From NCBI RefSeq assembly GCF_014489535.1, contig NZ_CP060783.1, positions 1,922,001 through 1,986,000 on the forward strand: a DNA stretch of 64,000 nt, read 5' to 3'. The stretch comes from Diaphorobacter aerolatus. GTDB lineage: Bacteria; Pseudomonadota; Gammaproteobacteria; Burkholderiales; Burkholderiaceae_C. This document shows positions 27,802 to 36,756 of this stretch, in pieces. The position numbers and the translations under genes are program-made. The notes beneath the pieces are model-generated. The model ran no database searches. It saw only the letters and a list, made by a program, of their open reading frames with translations, and was not told where the DNA came from. How positions within the stretch are numbered: the stretch's first letter is position 1; the number at the start of each line of letters is the position of its first letter.

Positions 27802-29358
27802 TTAGGGAGTGACACGAACGAAACGGTGACCCCAGTTCACACCGAAGTTACCGGCAGTGCCGGAAGCCACGGATGGGTTGTAAGCGCTAACAAACGCTTG
27901 ACCCAGGATTGGCAGACCAGCAACGCGTGCGCCGGGGGTGTTCAGCTGAGCCCAGCCATTTGCATAGCCAGTGTCCATGTCCTTCAGAGACACGGAAGCG
28001 GCCAGAACGGCGGATTGAGCAGCACCAGCGTTGTTGAAGCTCAACACCGAGGTCTCACCGCAGAACAGCGTAGGCGCTGTTGGGGTACCGGGAGAGATCA
28101 CCACGTCATCAGGCGATGCTGGCGAGTTCTCTTCGCGATCCCAGACCGTGTAGGTCACATTGCGCACGCAGACTGCGTCACCGTTCATTACCGTGTTGGC
28201 AGAAGTGAAGTGCTTGTTCACGGTCGTGTTGTACACGGCGGTAGGCTTGGTTGCCGAGTAATCCACAGCCACTGCATAGCGACGTGTAGGCATCGAGAAC
28301 ACCCAGTCGGTCTCAGCCTTGATGGTAGGCTCAGTCCAGAACTCGTTGATCACAGCACGTGTCGTGATGGCATCGGCCAACTTGATGGCTTGATCAGCAG
28401 GCCAGTTGGTGGATTCTGCCGTGTACACGGTGTACGGTGTAGACATGTCGGGCAAGTCATACATCGCAGCTGCGTAAGCAGGTGTCGTTGGCGAAGCAGC
28501 GGAACCCACGAACAGCGGATCGGACGAGAACGTTCCTGGATTTGTAACCGGCTCAGAAACCTGCGGGAAGTACACGATGTTACCGGAAGCCAGTGCTGAC
28601 GGATTGACGGCACTGTTCACCGCTTCGATAGCCGTAGCTGCACCGCTCCATGACAGTGCCTTAGGCACGTTCATGATGGTCCAGTTAGCAGCCAGACCCG
28701 TGGTCGGGTTGGTCATACCGATGGCTGGATTCTTGTAAGCGGCTTCGTTGGCCAGATCCTTGTTGATCGCGCTCCAAGCCAGGTTGGTGCCGTCGTCCGC
28801 GCACTTGGCAACGCTGTTTGCGTGCTTGATCAGCGGGTACAGACCGGTCGTCGACTTAGGAATGTCGGCCATGTTGAAGATTTCAACGTAACCTTCACGC
28901 GTGTTATTGGCCTTCTCTTCCGCAGTCACATTCGGGTTCAGACGCGATGTGATGAACGGAGTGTCGTTGATCTTGGCCTTGGAAGGCTTCGTGCAAGTGT
29001 TGTCTTCGGTCTTCAGGTAAGACAGGCCATCCTTGTTCTTGCTGATGTTGGCAGTCCACACGTCACCAGGCGACAGGAAGACTTGGAAGTCAAACACGTC
29101 GTCGGAATTGCGGGCGCCACGGAAACGAACCTTCACAGCCTTGCCGTTCACGGTGTCGGTGTTGATCAGCGACAGCAGGTTGGCATTGCCATCTTGCGTG
29201 CTGAAGTAAGGCACCAGCAGCATGTGGCCGGTACCAGTGTTGCCGAACTGCAGGTCGTTAGCAGTTGCAGTACCACCGATAGTACCGATGGCGTGCGCGC
29301 TACCAGCAAAGCCCACCACTGCGGTGGCGATGCTCAGAGCGAGAACATTCTTCTTCAT
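27802..29358 (-). CDS. Exported surface protein of unknown function
   Basis: A 518-residue protein with an ideal signal peptide (KNVLALSIATAVVGFAGSAHA, cleavage after residue 23). The mature chain is rich in Asn, Thr, Ala and Ser, low in Cys, and begins with GTIGGTATANDLQFGNTGTG then LLVPYFSTQDGNANLLSLIN. The latter pattern occurs in secreted beta-rich proteins of Burkholderiales annotated only as cell surface proteins. Its codon use looks biased to one set, it has a GGAG ribosome site, a strong terminator and a long leader, all suggesting high expression. No anchor or autotransporter domain is seen, so it is probably secreted or loosely surface-attached. I cannot name a function. Confidence 0.75.
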   Translation of the reverse strand: MKKNVLALSIATAVVGFAGSAHAIGTIGGTATANDLQFGNTGTGHMLLVPYFSTQDGNANLLSLINTDTVNGKAVKVRFRGARNSDDVFDFQVFLSPGDVWTANISKNKDGLSYLKTEDNTCTKPSKAKINDTPFITSRLNPNVTAEEKANNTREGYVEIFNMADIPKSTTGLYPLIKHANSVAKCADDGTNLAWSAINKDLANEAAYKNPAIGMTNPTTGLAANWTIMNVPKALSWSGAATAIEAVNSAVNPSALASGNIVYFPQVSEPVTNPGTFSSDPLFVGSAASPTTPAYAAAMYDLPDMSTPYTVYTAESTNWPADQAIKLADAITTRAVINEFWTEPTIKAETDWVFSMPTRRYAVAVDYSATKPTAVYNTTVNKHFTSANTVMNGDAVCVRNVTYTVWDREENSPASPDDVVISPGTPTAPTLFCGETSVLSFNNAGAAQSAVLAASVSLKDMDTGYANGWAQLNTPGARVAGLPILGQAFVSAYNPSVASGTAGNFGVNWGHRFVRVTP

Positions 29359-29436
29359 AGAAACTCCAGTTGAAAAGTTGTTTGGCGCAACTAAGGTAGA
29401 GGTTGATTACGCCTTTTAATCCTAGCATAGCGGGCA

Positions 29437-29449
29437 GGCAATTTGCCTA
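29437..29449. promoter_or_regulatory. Palindrome in the surface-protein promoter region
   Basis: aggcaa-T-ttgcct is a perfect 6-bp-arm palindrome about 80 bp before the start codon. On the minus strand TTGCCT could act as a -35 element with TTAAAA about 16 nt downstream as -10. Regulatory role is inference. Confidence 0.3.
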
Positions 29450-29567
29450 GAGAATTCACCCCGCTGCCGCAGATATGTTGGTTGAGTGCAACATTTACAG
29501 GTACTCGATACTCGTTTCCTCCATCAGTCACGCCATTTCAACCTGCAATAGGACAACAGACGCGGAC

Positions 29568-30029
29568 TCAAATTTTTTCGAATATCCACCATTGCCCGTC
29601 CTCCAAAAGCCATGTTTCGTCAATGTAGGTGACGATTTGTTTCGGAAAATTCTGCCGAAACATTATGGCAGCCGTGGCAGCCAGACGAATCTGCGCATCG
29701 CACTTGTCCTTCGTCGGACATGTGACCTTGACCACATCACCCTCCAGTACACGCACATCCTTGCCACGCTGCTCCTTGTATTTCTCAGGAGTGACCGAAG
29801 CACGAAATGATGGCGTATTGTATTGATATGCCGCATTCTGGTCACCTTTTATCAGCGCCGCCCAACGCGCGTTTGCGCGCGCCTTGACCGCATCTTCGGG
29901 GCTACCACCGCCCATGCTGGCGCAGCCCGCCAACACTGCCAGTGCGACGCCAGAAACCGCAATTTTGAAGGTTGCCATAGGGCGAATTCCAACGCCTTTC
30001 AGACCACGGGGAACATCAATCTTCGTCAT
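29568..30029 (-). CDS. Putative outer-membrane lipoprotein of unknown function
   Basis: A 153-residue protein whose hydrophobic stretch ends in the lipobox LAGC (VALAVLAGCASMGGG), so it should be lipidated on Cys-36. The mature part, SPEDAVKARANARWAALIKG then AAYQYNTPSFRASVTPEKYK, resembles a small NTF2-like/DUF4019 type fold. Two starts are possible: ATG 30029 with AGGAG about 9 nt before it, or ATG 29978 close to the signal peptide. No partner is evident; it lies between the surface protein and the secretin gene on the same strand. Confidence 0.75.
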   Translation of the reverse strand: MTKIDVPRGLKGVGIRPMATFKIAVSGVALAVLAGCASMGGGSPEDAVKARANARWAALIKGDQNAAYQYNTPSFRASVTPEKYKEQRGKDVRVLEGDVVKVTCPTKDKCDAQIRLAATAAIMFRQNFPKQIVTYIDETWLLEDGQWWIFEKI

Positions 30030-30154
30030 GCTTTTTTACTCCTGGATACAGATTTTAATAGCGAGTTAAACGCTGGACTACTGGGGTGTGGGCGCTGCGA
30101 GCGGCGGCGCCGTTCTTGGCGCAGCTCGTTCGCGGTTGTAATTGTCCACTTCTC

Positions 30155-32545
30155 TCAGCCCTTCAATCGATCACGCAGGTCGTCGGAAACCTCCCTGATA
30201 TCGATGTCGGTGCGTACGACTCTGGGCGAGAGAACCACCAAAAGTTCCGTCCGGTCATTTGTACTCCCTTGGGTTCCGAACAGGCCGCCCAGCAGGGGAA
30301 TCTGCGAAAGCACGGGAACACCCTTCTTCGATTTCGATTCGGTGTCCTTGATCAAGCCTCCCATGACGATGGATTCCCCGGACCGCACCGCCACCTTGCT
30401 GCTGACCTGGCGTTGCATGAATGACGGGGTGTCGGAGCTTTTATCCAGAATGTCTGTCAACATTTGGTCTACCTGCATGGTCACCAGATTTCCCGCGTTG
30501 ACCGAGGGAGTCACGACCAGATTGACACCTGTATCCTTGTATTGGATCGAATTCGTGACCGTACTATTCGTTCCGTTTGGAATGATGGTGGTAGCCGTGT
30601 TCACAGCCCGCTGCTCGCCCACCGCGATAGTAGCTGTGTGGTTGTCGAGCACCATCAGATTAGGACTGGACACGACCTTCAGATGCGTCTTTTCCGCCAG
30701 CGCGGTCAACGTAGCCTGAACTCGACCATAGGGATTGAGGCTTTGGTAGGTGAAGCCGCCCGCAGCATTGACCGAGCCGCCCACAGTACCTCTGCCAGTG
30801 CGATTATTGGGTACTGAGCCCGGCTTGTTTCCATCCGTGAAATACCACTGCAATCCATATTCCAAATCATCGCCGAGCGTGACCTCGATGATGCTCGCTT
30901 CGATCAGCACCTGGGTCGGCGGAATATCCAGCCGTTTGAGGGTGGCCTCAATCTTTTCGTACTCCGCGCGGGTCGACCAGATCAGTACCGAATTGTTCAG
31001 CGCGTCAGCCACGACTCGAATCGAACCGAAGTTGGCAGCCATCGAGATCGAGGGACGATTGGCGTTGTTCGCCGTGTTTCGCGTATTGAGGTTGGACAAA
31101 CCTCCGGAGCTGAAGCCCGATCCCATGTTTTGACCGAACATGCCCGCGCCGCCGCCGTAGCCGACCCCTCCGCCATAACCTCCATATCCGCCACCATAGC
31201 CGCCTCCGCCGCCATAGGCGTTGTTGACACCGCCCAGATTGGCGTTGAAGGCATTGTTGCTGTTGCCGTAAGGATTGTTGACACCGGCGGTACCAGCGAC
31301 CGCTCCGCCCATCCCCGGAGCCACACCGGTGGCGCCGGTCGCGCCGCCGCTCTGGAACGGGTTGTTCTGCATACCACCAAACACCCCACTGAGCACCGAC
31401 GCCAGATGCTGGGCGTTGCCGTTTTGCACTTGGTAAATGAACAACTGCGGCTCTGCCCCGTTGTCGCTTGGCTTGTCGAGCTTTTCGATCCAGCGGCGGG
31501 CTTCTTCAAGGTAAGCGGCACGCGGCGTCACGACCAGAATGCTGTTGATGCGCGCGATGGGCAACACACGAATCGCGCCATAGAGCGGAAAATTCTCGCT
31601 GAGCGCCACGGCGGGGGTGTTTGCGGCCGCGGCACCTCCGGCTGGAGTGCCCTGGGATTGGCCTGCCGGTCGCGCCGCTGCGGGAGCGCCGCCCGCCGGG
31701 GCACCGCCCGAGGCACCGCTGTTCAGCAGTTGCAGGGCGGATTCGACTTCCTTCACGGACGCGTATTTGAGCGGGAAGACGCCGACCGACATGCCCTTGA
31801 GCATGTTCACGTCGAAGGTCTTGACCATGTCCATCCAGCCTTCCGCCTGGTTACGCGTGCCCACCATGACCAGCATGTTGCGCAGCGTGTCCACGCGCAC
31901 GATGGCTTCGCCCTGCACCATCGGCTTGAGGATCGCGGCCATTTCGGTGGCGCCGATGAACTCCAGCGGAATGATGACCACGCCGTAGCCGGGCGGCAGC
32001 GAGCCCTTGGTGCCCGCAACGCGAATGTTGGAGACCACGCCCTTGAGCGAGTCGAGCTTGCCCACGTGGTAGACGCCGCGCGAATCACGACCCATGGCGA
32101 GGCCATTGACCTGCAAGGCGCTTTCCAGCAGCGAGAGCGCGTCATCGGGCGAGATCGGGCCACGGGTGGCCAGTGTCACGCTGCCGGTGATCGGCTGATG
32201 CAGGATGTAGTCGACCTTGAGAACCTCGCGCATGAAGACCGTGACCACGTCCTGGATCGGCGCGTCTTCGAATTTGTAGCCGCTTGGCGAGCCTTCCACG
32301 GGCACGTAGGCCGGTGGCATGTTGATCAGCTTGTCGTCTCCACGCAGGATGCGCGGCTCGAAGTCGGGCTGGGGCGGCTTCTTGGGATCATCGCTGGTCG
32401 CCGCCGTGGCGGGCACGGCAACGGCAGCCTTTGCTGCGGCAGGGTCAACAACGGTCTGGGCATGCAAGCTCCCCCACAGAGCCAGCAGCAGGCCCGTAGT
32501 AATCAGTTGACGCGGTTTCATTGAATTCTTCTTCACTCTATTCAT
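30155..32545 (-). CDS. gspD: Type II secretion secretin
   Basis: A 796-residue outer-membrane channel protein. A signal peptide (ITTGLLLALWGSLHAQ) is followed by the N0 domain (YKFEDAPIQDVVTVFMREVL), N1-N3 repeats (GVVIIPLEFIGATEMAAILK; GVFPLKYASVKEVESALQLL), and the C-terminal secretin barrel (VLIEASIIEVTLGDDLEYGL; SKVAVRSGESIVMGGLIKDT). A Gly/Tyr/Asn-rich insertion of about 100 residues lies within or next to N3. It is the last gene of the gsp operon and its start overlaps the stop of the preceding gene (ATGA type). Forms the exit pore for folded exoproteins. Confidence 0.95.
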   Translation of the reverse strand: MNRVKKNSMKPRQLITTGLLLALWGSLHAQTVVDPAAAKAAVAVPATAATSDDPKKPPQPDFEPRILRGDDKLINMPPAYVPVEGSPSGYKFEDAPIQDVVTVFMREVLKVDYILHQPITGSVTLATRGPISPDDALSLLESALQVNGLAMGRDSRGVYHVGKLDSLKGVVSNIRVAGTKGSLPPGYGVVIIPLEFIGATEMAAILKPMVQGEAIVRVDTLRNMLVMVGTRNQAEGWMDMVKTFDVNMLKGMSVGVFPLKYASVKEVESALQLLNSGASGGAPAGGAPAAARPAGQSQGTPAGGAAAANTPAVALSENFPLYGAIRVLPIARINSILVVTPRAAYLEEARRWIEKLDKPSDNGAEPQLFIYQVQNGNAQHLASVLSGVFGGMQNNPFQSGGATGATGVAPGMGGAVAGTAGVNNPYGNSNNAFNANLGGVNNAYGGGGGYGGGYGGYGGGVGYGGGAGMFGQNMGSGFSSGGLSNLNTRNTANNANRPSISMAANFGSIRVVADALNNSVLIWSTRAEYEKIEATLKRLDIPPTQVLIEASIIEVTLGDDLEYGLQWYFTDGNKPGSVPNNRTGRGTVGGSVNAAGGFTYQSLNPYGRVQATLTALAEKTHLKVVSSPNLMVLDNHTATIAVGEQRAVNTATTIIPNGTNSTVTNSIQYKDTGVNLVVTPSVNAGNLVTMQVDQMLTDILDKSSDTPSFMQRQVSSKVAVRSGESIVMGGLIKDTESKSKKGVPVLSQIPLLGGLFGTQGSTNDRTELLVVLSPRVVRTDIDIREVSDDLRDRLKG

Positions 32546-33222
32546 TGGGTAACTGGGCGTGCTCCGGCTCTGGCACGGATTTCGTTTCGTCGGCGCAGGC
32601 GCTCCCGCTGAGCTTCTTCCATGGCGGCACGCCGCTCTTCTGCGGAAGCATCGACAGGGATGTTTCCGGAATTCTGCGGTGCCTGACCATCAGGCGCTCC
32701 ACCGGCGACCACCGGCTTTGGCACGGGCGCGGGCTTGGCCGTCAGAAGCGGCAGCTTCTTCGTTTCACCATTGCTCTCGAAGATCGCATCGCGATCATCG
32801 ATGGACTTGAAGGTCCAGGCGCCGAGCTTGTCGTTGATGGCCACCATGCGCACCTTGCCCTCGACTTTCGCGAGCATGCCCGAGGGCGAGTCGCCCCCGC
32901 CATAAAGGCCGAAGACGTGAATGCCCGCAAACGGATCGGGCGGTGGCGCCTTCTTTTCCTCTTCCTTGGGCGGTGGCGGTGGTGGTGGACGGCGGCTTGG
33001 CGAGAACAGCGGACGCTCCAGCGTCTCGACAAACAGCCCCACGTCCACCTTGGAGGCAGAACTGGGCAGTGGATCTGCAAACTGCAGGTCCGGCATGACC
33101 GCCTGCGGCGGCGTCCAGACCACGTTGCGCAGAGAACCATCGGGCTTGAGCCACATCGCTGCCAGCCCCAGTGTGAGCAGCAGGATCAGGATACCGAGAA
33201 TGCGTGTTGCGGACAGTGTCAT
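32542..33222 (-). CDS. GspC/GspN-like inner-membrane secretion component
   Basis: A 226-residue protein with one N-terminal transmembrane helix (ILGILILLLTLGLAAMWL), a Pro-rich spacer (RRPPPPPPPKEEEKKAPPPD) and a small beta domain (FAGIHVFGLYGGGDSPSGML; KVRMVAINDKLGAWTFKSID) similar to the HR domain of GspC/PulC that contacts the secretin N0 domain. A long charged C-terminal tail follows. It occupies the operon slot usually given to gspC or gspN, so it probably links the inner-membrane platform to GspD. Which of the two names is right cannot be decided here. Confidence 0.75.
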   Translation of the reverse strand: MTLSATRILGILILLLTLGLAAMWLKPDGSLRNVVWTPPQAVMPDLQFADPLPSSASKVDVGLFVETLERPLFSPSRRPPPPPPPKEEEKKAPPPDPFAGIHVFGLYGGGDSPSGMLAKVEGKVRMVAINDKLGAWTFKSIDDRDAIFESNGETKKLPLLTAKPAPVPKPVVAGGAPDGQAPQNSGNIPVDASAEERRAAMEEAQRERLRRRNEIRARAGARPVTQ

Positions 33223-33776
33223 GCAGGTTTGCGGTGCAACACCGAGAGTTTGAGGTCGGCGCCAAGGCGCTGCGGCTTGTCAGCGCGCTGCAGGCCGACG
33301 ACCTGGATATTGATGCCATCCACCAGGATCACCGGAGTGAGGCTGGGCAGTACCGCGAGCGCCGCCTGCAGATGAATTAGCTCGCCTTCGGCGCGAACGG
33401 ACAGCGAAATGCGCTCGAAACCCTGCTCCGTCTTGGTCGGCAGCACCTGGCTGCTCACCACCGTCAAACCGGCCGTGCTAAGCACCGAGCGCACGCGCTG
33501 CTGCGCGTCATTGCCGGCCTGGGTGGCGTCCATTTCGCTCGGGTAGATGAACAGCGACATGCGATCACCGAGCAGCTTGGCCTTTTCATCCATTTTCCCG
33601 GCACTTGCCTGCAGGCCGAGCAGGCGTGCAAATCGCGGCTCAAGGCGGTTGATCTGATCCTCACCTTCCGCATATTTGTTGGACACAAAGATGCCGAGCG
33701 CGAACAGCGGTATCAGGCACACGACCACTGTGAGCGCCATGAGAATCCAGTCGCGACGAGAGAGCTGGTTCATCAT
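33219..33776 (-). CDS. gspM: Type II secretion platform protein GspM
   Basis: A 185-residue inner-membrane protein: a short cytoplasmic N-terminus (MMNQLSRRDWILMALTVVVC), one transmembrane helix, a coiled segment (AEGEDQINRLEPRFARLLGL) and a ferredoxin-like periplasmic domain. It partners GspL in the assembly platform. Its stop overlaps the next gene by 4 bp and its start touches the end of gspL, typical of tight coupling in gsp operons. Confidence 0.82.
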   Translation of the reverse strand: MMNQLSRRDWILMALTVVVCLIPLFALGIFVSNKYAEGEDQINRLEPRFARLLGLQASAGKMDEKAKLLGDRMSLFIYPSEMDATQAGNDAQQRVRSVLSTAGLTVVSSQVLPTKTEQGFERISLSVRAEGELIHLQAALAVLPSLTPVILVDGINIQVVGLQRADKPQRLGADLKLSVLHRKPA

Positions 33777-35095
33777 TAGCCTCCAATCGTTTCTGCGGAG
33801 GATGGCGCACCCGTCCTGGCGGGAGCGGGCGCTGGCGCGGGAGCGGCTGCCGGTGCCGGAGCAACAGCGGGCGCCGGAGTTGGTGGAGCCGCCGCCGGAG
33901 CAGCAGCAGCAGGCGTCGTCACCGCAGCGGCCGGTGCAGCGCTTGCCGGTGCCTGTGCGCTCGACGCGGCATTGGCCGGAGCCAGTGCCGCGGCCGTGGC
34001 AGCATCTGCCAGAGAAACGCCAAAACCATCCGTCAACTGAAATTCAATCTGGAATGTTTCCTTGACCATTCCAGGCTGGCGCACGGCCGGAGACGGTGCA
34101 CGCACTTCCTTGATTTCGGGCATCGATCCGAGCTTTTGCATGAGCGAGGCGGAATCACTCGCCTGTCCACCAATCATCACCTTGCGGCCCTCGATCTGCA
34201 GGCGTTGCAAAACGGTGTCGTCGGGCAGCGCCTTGGTGAGCGCCTGGACAACCTGCAAGGTGTCCAGGCGATGGCCGATGATGTCGGCCAGCGCCTTCAC
34301 CTGATCTTCGATCTTGACCAGGCCCTCCCGCTTGCCGACTTGCGGCCCTGCGGCTTTGTCGAGCGCTGCGTAGGCTACGTTGGCTTGCATGGCGCGGGCC
34401 CGCATTTGCAGATAGGGAGTGATCGCCATGGCTACGCACAGCGCCAGGGCGAGGCCGGACAAAATCCCAACCGTCGTCCAGTAACGCTTGCCACTGCGGG
34501 CGCGCCGCGCCTCGCCGAAACCCGGCATGGGCATCGCCGCGTCGGTGCGCTGCGGCAGGAGCGCCCACACTTCGGGCTCGCTGCCCGTTGCGACGCCCGC
34601 CTGGGTCGAAAGATATTGCTCGACACGCGAACGCGATGCCAGCGCCATTTCCACGTTGACCACGCCTGCCGCATTGGCAGCGCCGTCGGGATCGATGGCG
34701 TAGCCCCACACCAACGCGGAGGAAGCGAACGGGTTGCTGTTGGCCGCCTCCAGGGCAAGCGCCTGCACCATCTTGTCCGAATCCAGCAACGGCATCGTGA
34801 GGCGCTTGCGCAGCAGCAGATTCTCGGGCAGCAATACGGCCGCAAAGTCCGATGCGTTCTGCGCGGACTCGGCTGCCGACGCACGGGTCTTGCGACGGAA
34901 CCCGCGCGTGCGGGCGTCCGGCTCCCAGATCGAGCCCCCTTGCGCATCGGCACCCGCCACACGGATCTCCACGCGCGGAGCCAGCCAGGCCCACGCAGGC
35001 GTGCGCACCAACTTGGCCCATGGGCTGCGCAAGTCGTGCCATAAATTCCGCAGGTCGAGACCAAAGAGCCTCAGATCGTCACTGGCAATGGGCAT
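33776..35095 (-). CDS. gspL: Type II secretion platform protein GspL/PilN-like
   Basis: A 439-residue bitopic protein. The cytoplasmic part (about residues 1-220) has the actin-like GspL pattern (PENLLLRKRLTMPLLDSDKM; ALALEAANSNPFASSALVWG), then one transmembrane helix (TVGILSGLALALCVAMAITP) and a PilN-type periplasmic domain (LQRLQIEGRKVMIGGQASDS). The last about 65 residues are almost entirely Ala/Pro/Val, a low-complexity tail. It recruits the GspE ATPase to the platform. Confidence 0.8.
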   Translation of the reverse strand: MPIASDDLRLFGLDLRNLWHDLRSPWAKLVRTPAWAWLAPRVEIRVAGADAQGGSIWEPDARTRGFRRKTRASAAESAQNASDFAAVLLPENLLLRKRLTMPLLDSDKMVQALALEAANSNPFASSALVWGYAIDPDGAANAAGVVNVEMALASRSRVEQYLSTQAGVATGSEPEVWALLPQRTDAAMPMPGFGEARRARSGKRYWTTVGILSGLALALCVAMAITPYLQMRARAMQANVAYAALDKAAGPQVGKREGLVKIEDQVKALADIIGHRLDTLQVVQALTKALPDDTVLQRLQIEGRKVMIGGQASDSASLMQKLGSMPEIKEVRAPSPAVRQPGMVKETFQIEFQLTDGFGVSLADAATAAALAPANAASSAQAPASAAPAAAVTTPAAAAPAAAPPTPAPAVAPAPAAAPAPAPAPARTGAPSSAETIGG

Positions 35096-35110
35096 GCTTC
35101 AAGTAAAGTT

Positions 35111-36013
35111 TCATGAATTCGGCGAGGGAGCCTGCTCCACGCGGGAATCGGCATAAAAAACCCGCCATGGTAACCCGTCAGGCGAGCTGTTAGTGATCAG
35201 GTAGCGACGAACCACCGTGATCGCCCCTCCATCGGGAAGCGGGACGCGGGCGCTCATTTCCACGGACTTGGTAGACGTGGGCCCGGCCAACCAGGCGCCA
35301 TTCATGCCGCTGGTATCCGCGCCGACATTATCCCCAGATCGCGCCTGCACGAAGCTGGCAACCGCCCCCGCATTACCCCCTGCAACAATATTGAGCACAT
35401 TGGGAGGAGCGGCCTGCACATTGACCTGGCCGCTGCCGCCCGAATCCGTCGTCACGAGCGGCGCAATGCGCGCGTAGACCGCATAGTCCATTCCGGGCAG
35501 GCGCATGAGATCCTCGGGCGCTTCGAAACTGATCGGCCTTCCGGAAGGACCGGGCGTGGTGCGTATCGCGAGGATGGCATTGGCGAGATTGCCAGCGCTG
35601 CCATCGTCCATGCCACCACCAATCTTGAACAGCGCCTGCAGCAGTTCAACCGGCGCACGGTTGATATTGATGTAGCCATTCATCGGAGTCATCCGCACCA
35701 TCACGTCCCGCCCTGCATAGGGAACCGGCGCTTCTATCAGTTTTTCCGGGCGTTTACCGCTCGCCACCATCGACTGCAACGCGACCTGCATCGCTCCTTC
35801 GGCGACCGCCTTGGCTTCGACGGTCTGGCGCGCGAACGAAGCGACCTTGAGCTCGGACTTCACCGTCAGCATGATTCCCGTCACCAGCACGCTGAGCGAC
35901 GCCACCAGCCACAGCACGGCGATCAGCGCAAAGCCGCCATGATCGCGCACCTGCCGAACTGCGGCATGCGGGCTGGAACGCCGGGCTTGGGAATTGCGGG
36001 CGACTGCGATCAT
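35111..36013 (-). CDS. gspK: Minor pseudopilin GspK
   Basis: A 300-residue minor pseudopilin. The prepilin-like segment is GGFALIAVLWLVASLSVLVT (about residues 26-45); in place of the usual Glu+5 it has a neutral residue, which is characteristic of GspK. The globular part includes NGYININRAPVELLQALFKI and the GspK insertion domain. It caps the pseudopilus tip together with GspI and GspJ. The stop of gspJ overlaps its start by 4 bp. Confidence 0.88.
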   Translation of the reverse strand: MIAVARNSQARRSSPHAAVRQVRDHGGFALIAVLWLVASLSVLVTGIMLTVKSELKVASFARQTVEAKAVAEGAMQVALQSMVASGKRPEKLIEAPVPYAGRDVMVRMTPMNGYININRAPVELLQALFKIGGGMDDGSAGNLANAILAIRTTPGPSGRPISFEAPEDLMRLPGMDYAVYARIAPLVTTDSGGSGQVNVQAAPPNVLNIVAGGNAGAVASFVQARSGDNVGADTSGMNGAWLAGPTSTKSVEMSARVPLPDGGAITVVRRYLITNSSPDGLPWRVFYADSRVEQAPSPNS

Positions 36014-36756
36014 GATCCGCCAATCACTTCGTCATCACCATCCGCGCCACCGGGGAGTGAACCGGGCAGCGGCCACAAGGGCACGACCCATTGCAATGGC
36101 GCTCTCGCCTCACGCTGAATATCGATGGAAATGCGTGCGGGCAGATAGCCGGGATGCGCCCAGGTGCCCTCCCACTCGGTATTCGCGTCCATGTTCAGCG
36201 GCCGGTCGTTTTCGTACTGGAAAGAGGCGGCGGCTACGCCCTGCATCAGCACCTGAGAGGAAGCCGCGCCCCAGTCGGGGAAGTTCGCCTGATCGTCCCA
36301 GGGAAGGTACCGCAACACCAGTGCGTTCGAGCCTTCGACCGGCTCGACGCCGAGATGGAAGAAACTGCGTCCGCCAGCGCCATAGCGCGCAGGCAGCACA
36401 CCCACCCACGAAACCTGATCGGGCCCACCCAAAAACAGCGGCGGGGGACGTCCACTGCTGGGCGCTGAGCCCAGTTGCGGCAGGGGCGCGTTGATGCCAG
36501 CGCCGACCACGGGACGCGCCGACGGCCGGCCCAGCGTGGATCGCACAAAGCGTTCGGCAAGCCGTTCCTCGTCCTGCATGGCGAGGTGCGCATCGACGCG
36601 GTCGCTGCTCTGCCCCGCGCTACGCATGCCCGACACCAGCGCAAGCATGATGGTGGACAGCAGCACCATGACCACCAGCATTTCGACGAGCGTGAAACCC
36701 CGCGGTTCGCGTGCGCACGGCCTTGTCGCCGGCTGTTGTCTTGTCGGAGCCGTCAT
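36010..36756 (-). CDS. gspJ: Minor pseudopilin GspJ
   Basis: A 248-residue minor pseudopilin with cleavage/methylation motif PRGFTLVEMLVVMVLLSTIM (Gly-1, Phe+1, Glu+5). The C-terminal region is beta-rich (FFHLGVEPVEGSNALVLRYL). The open frame reaches upstream to 37443, but that is out-of-frame gspI/gspH sequence; ATG 36756 overlaps the gspI stop by 4 bp and starts the real protein. Confidence 0.88.
   Translation of the reverse strand: MTAPTRQQPATRPCAREPRGFTLVEMLVVMVLLSTIMLALVSGMRSAGQSSDRVDAHLAMQDEERLAERFVRSTLGRPSARPVVGAGINAPLPQLGSAPSSGRPPPLFLGGPDQVSWVGVLPARYGAGGRSFFHLGVEPVEGSNALVLRYLPWDDQANFPDWGAASSQVLMQGVAAASFQYENDRPLNMDANTEWEGTWAHPGYLPARISIDIQREARAPLQWVVPLWPLPGSLPGGADGDDEVIGGS

Noticed and set aside
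31130-32524. A 464-residue plus-strand frame
   Set aside because: Antisense of the gspD gene; His/Arg-rich shadow.
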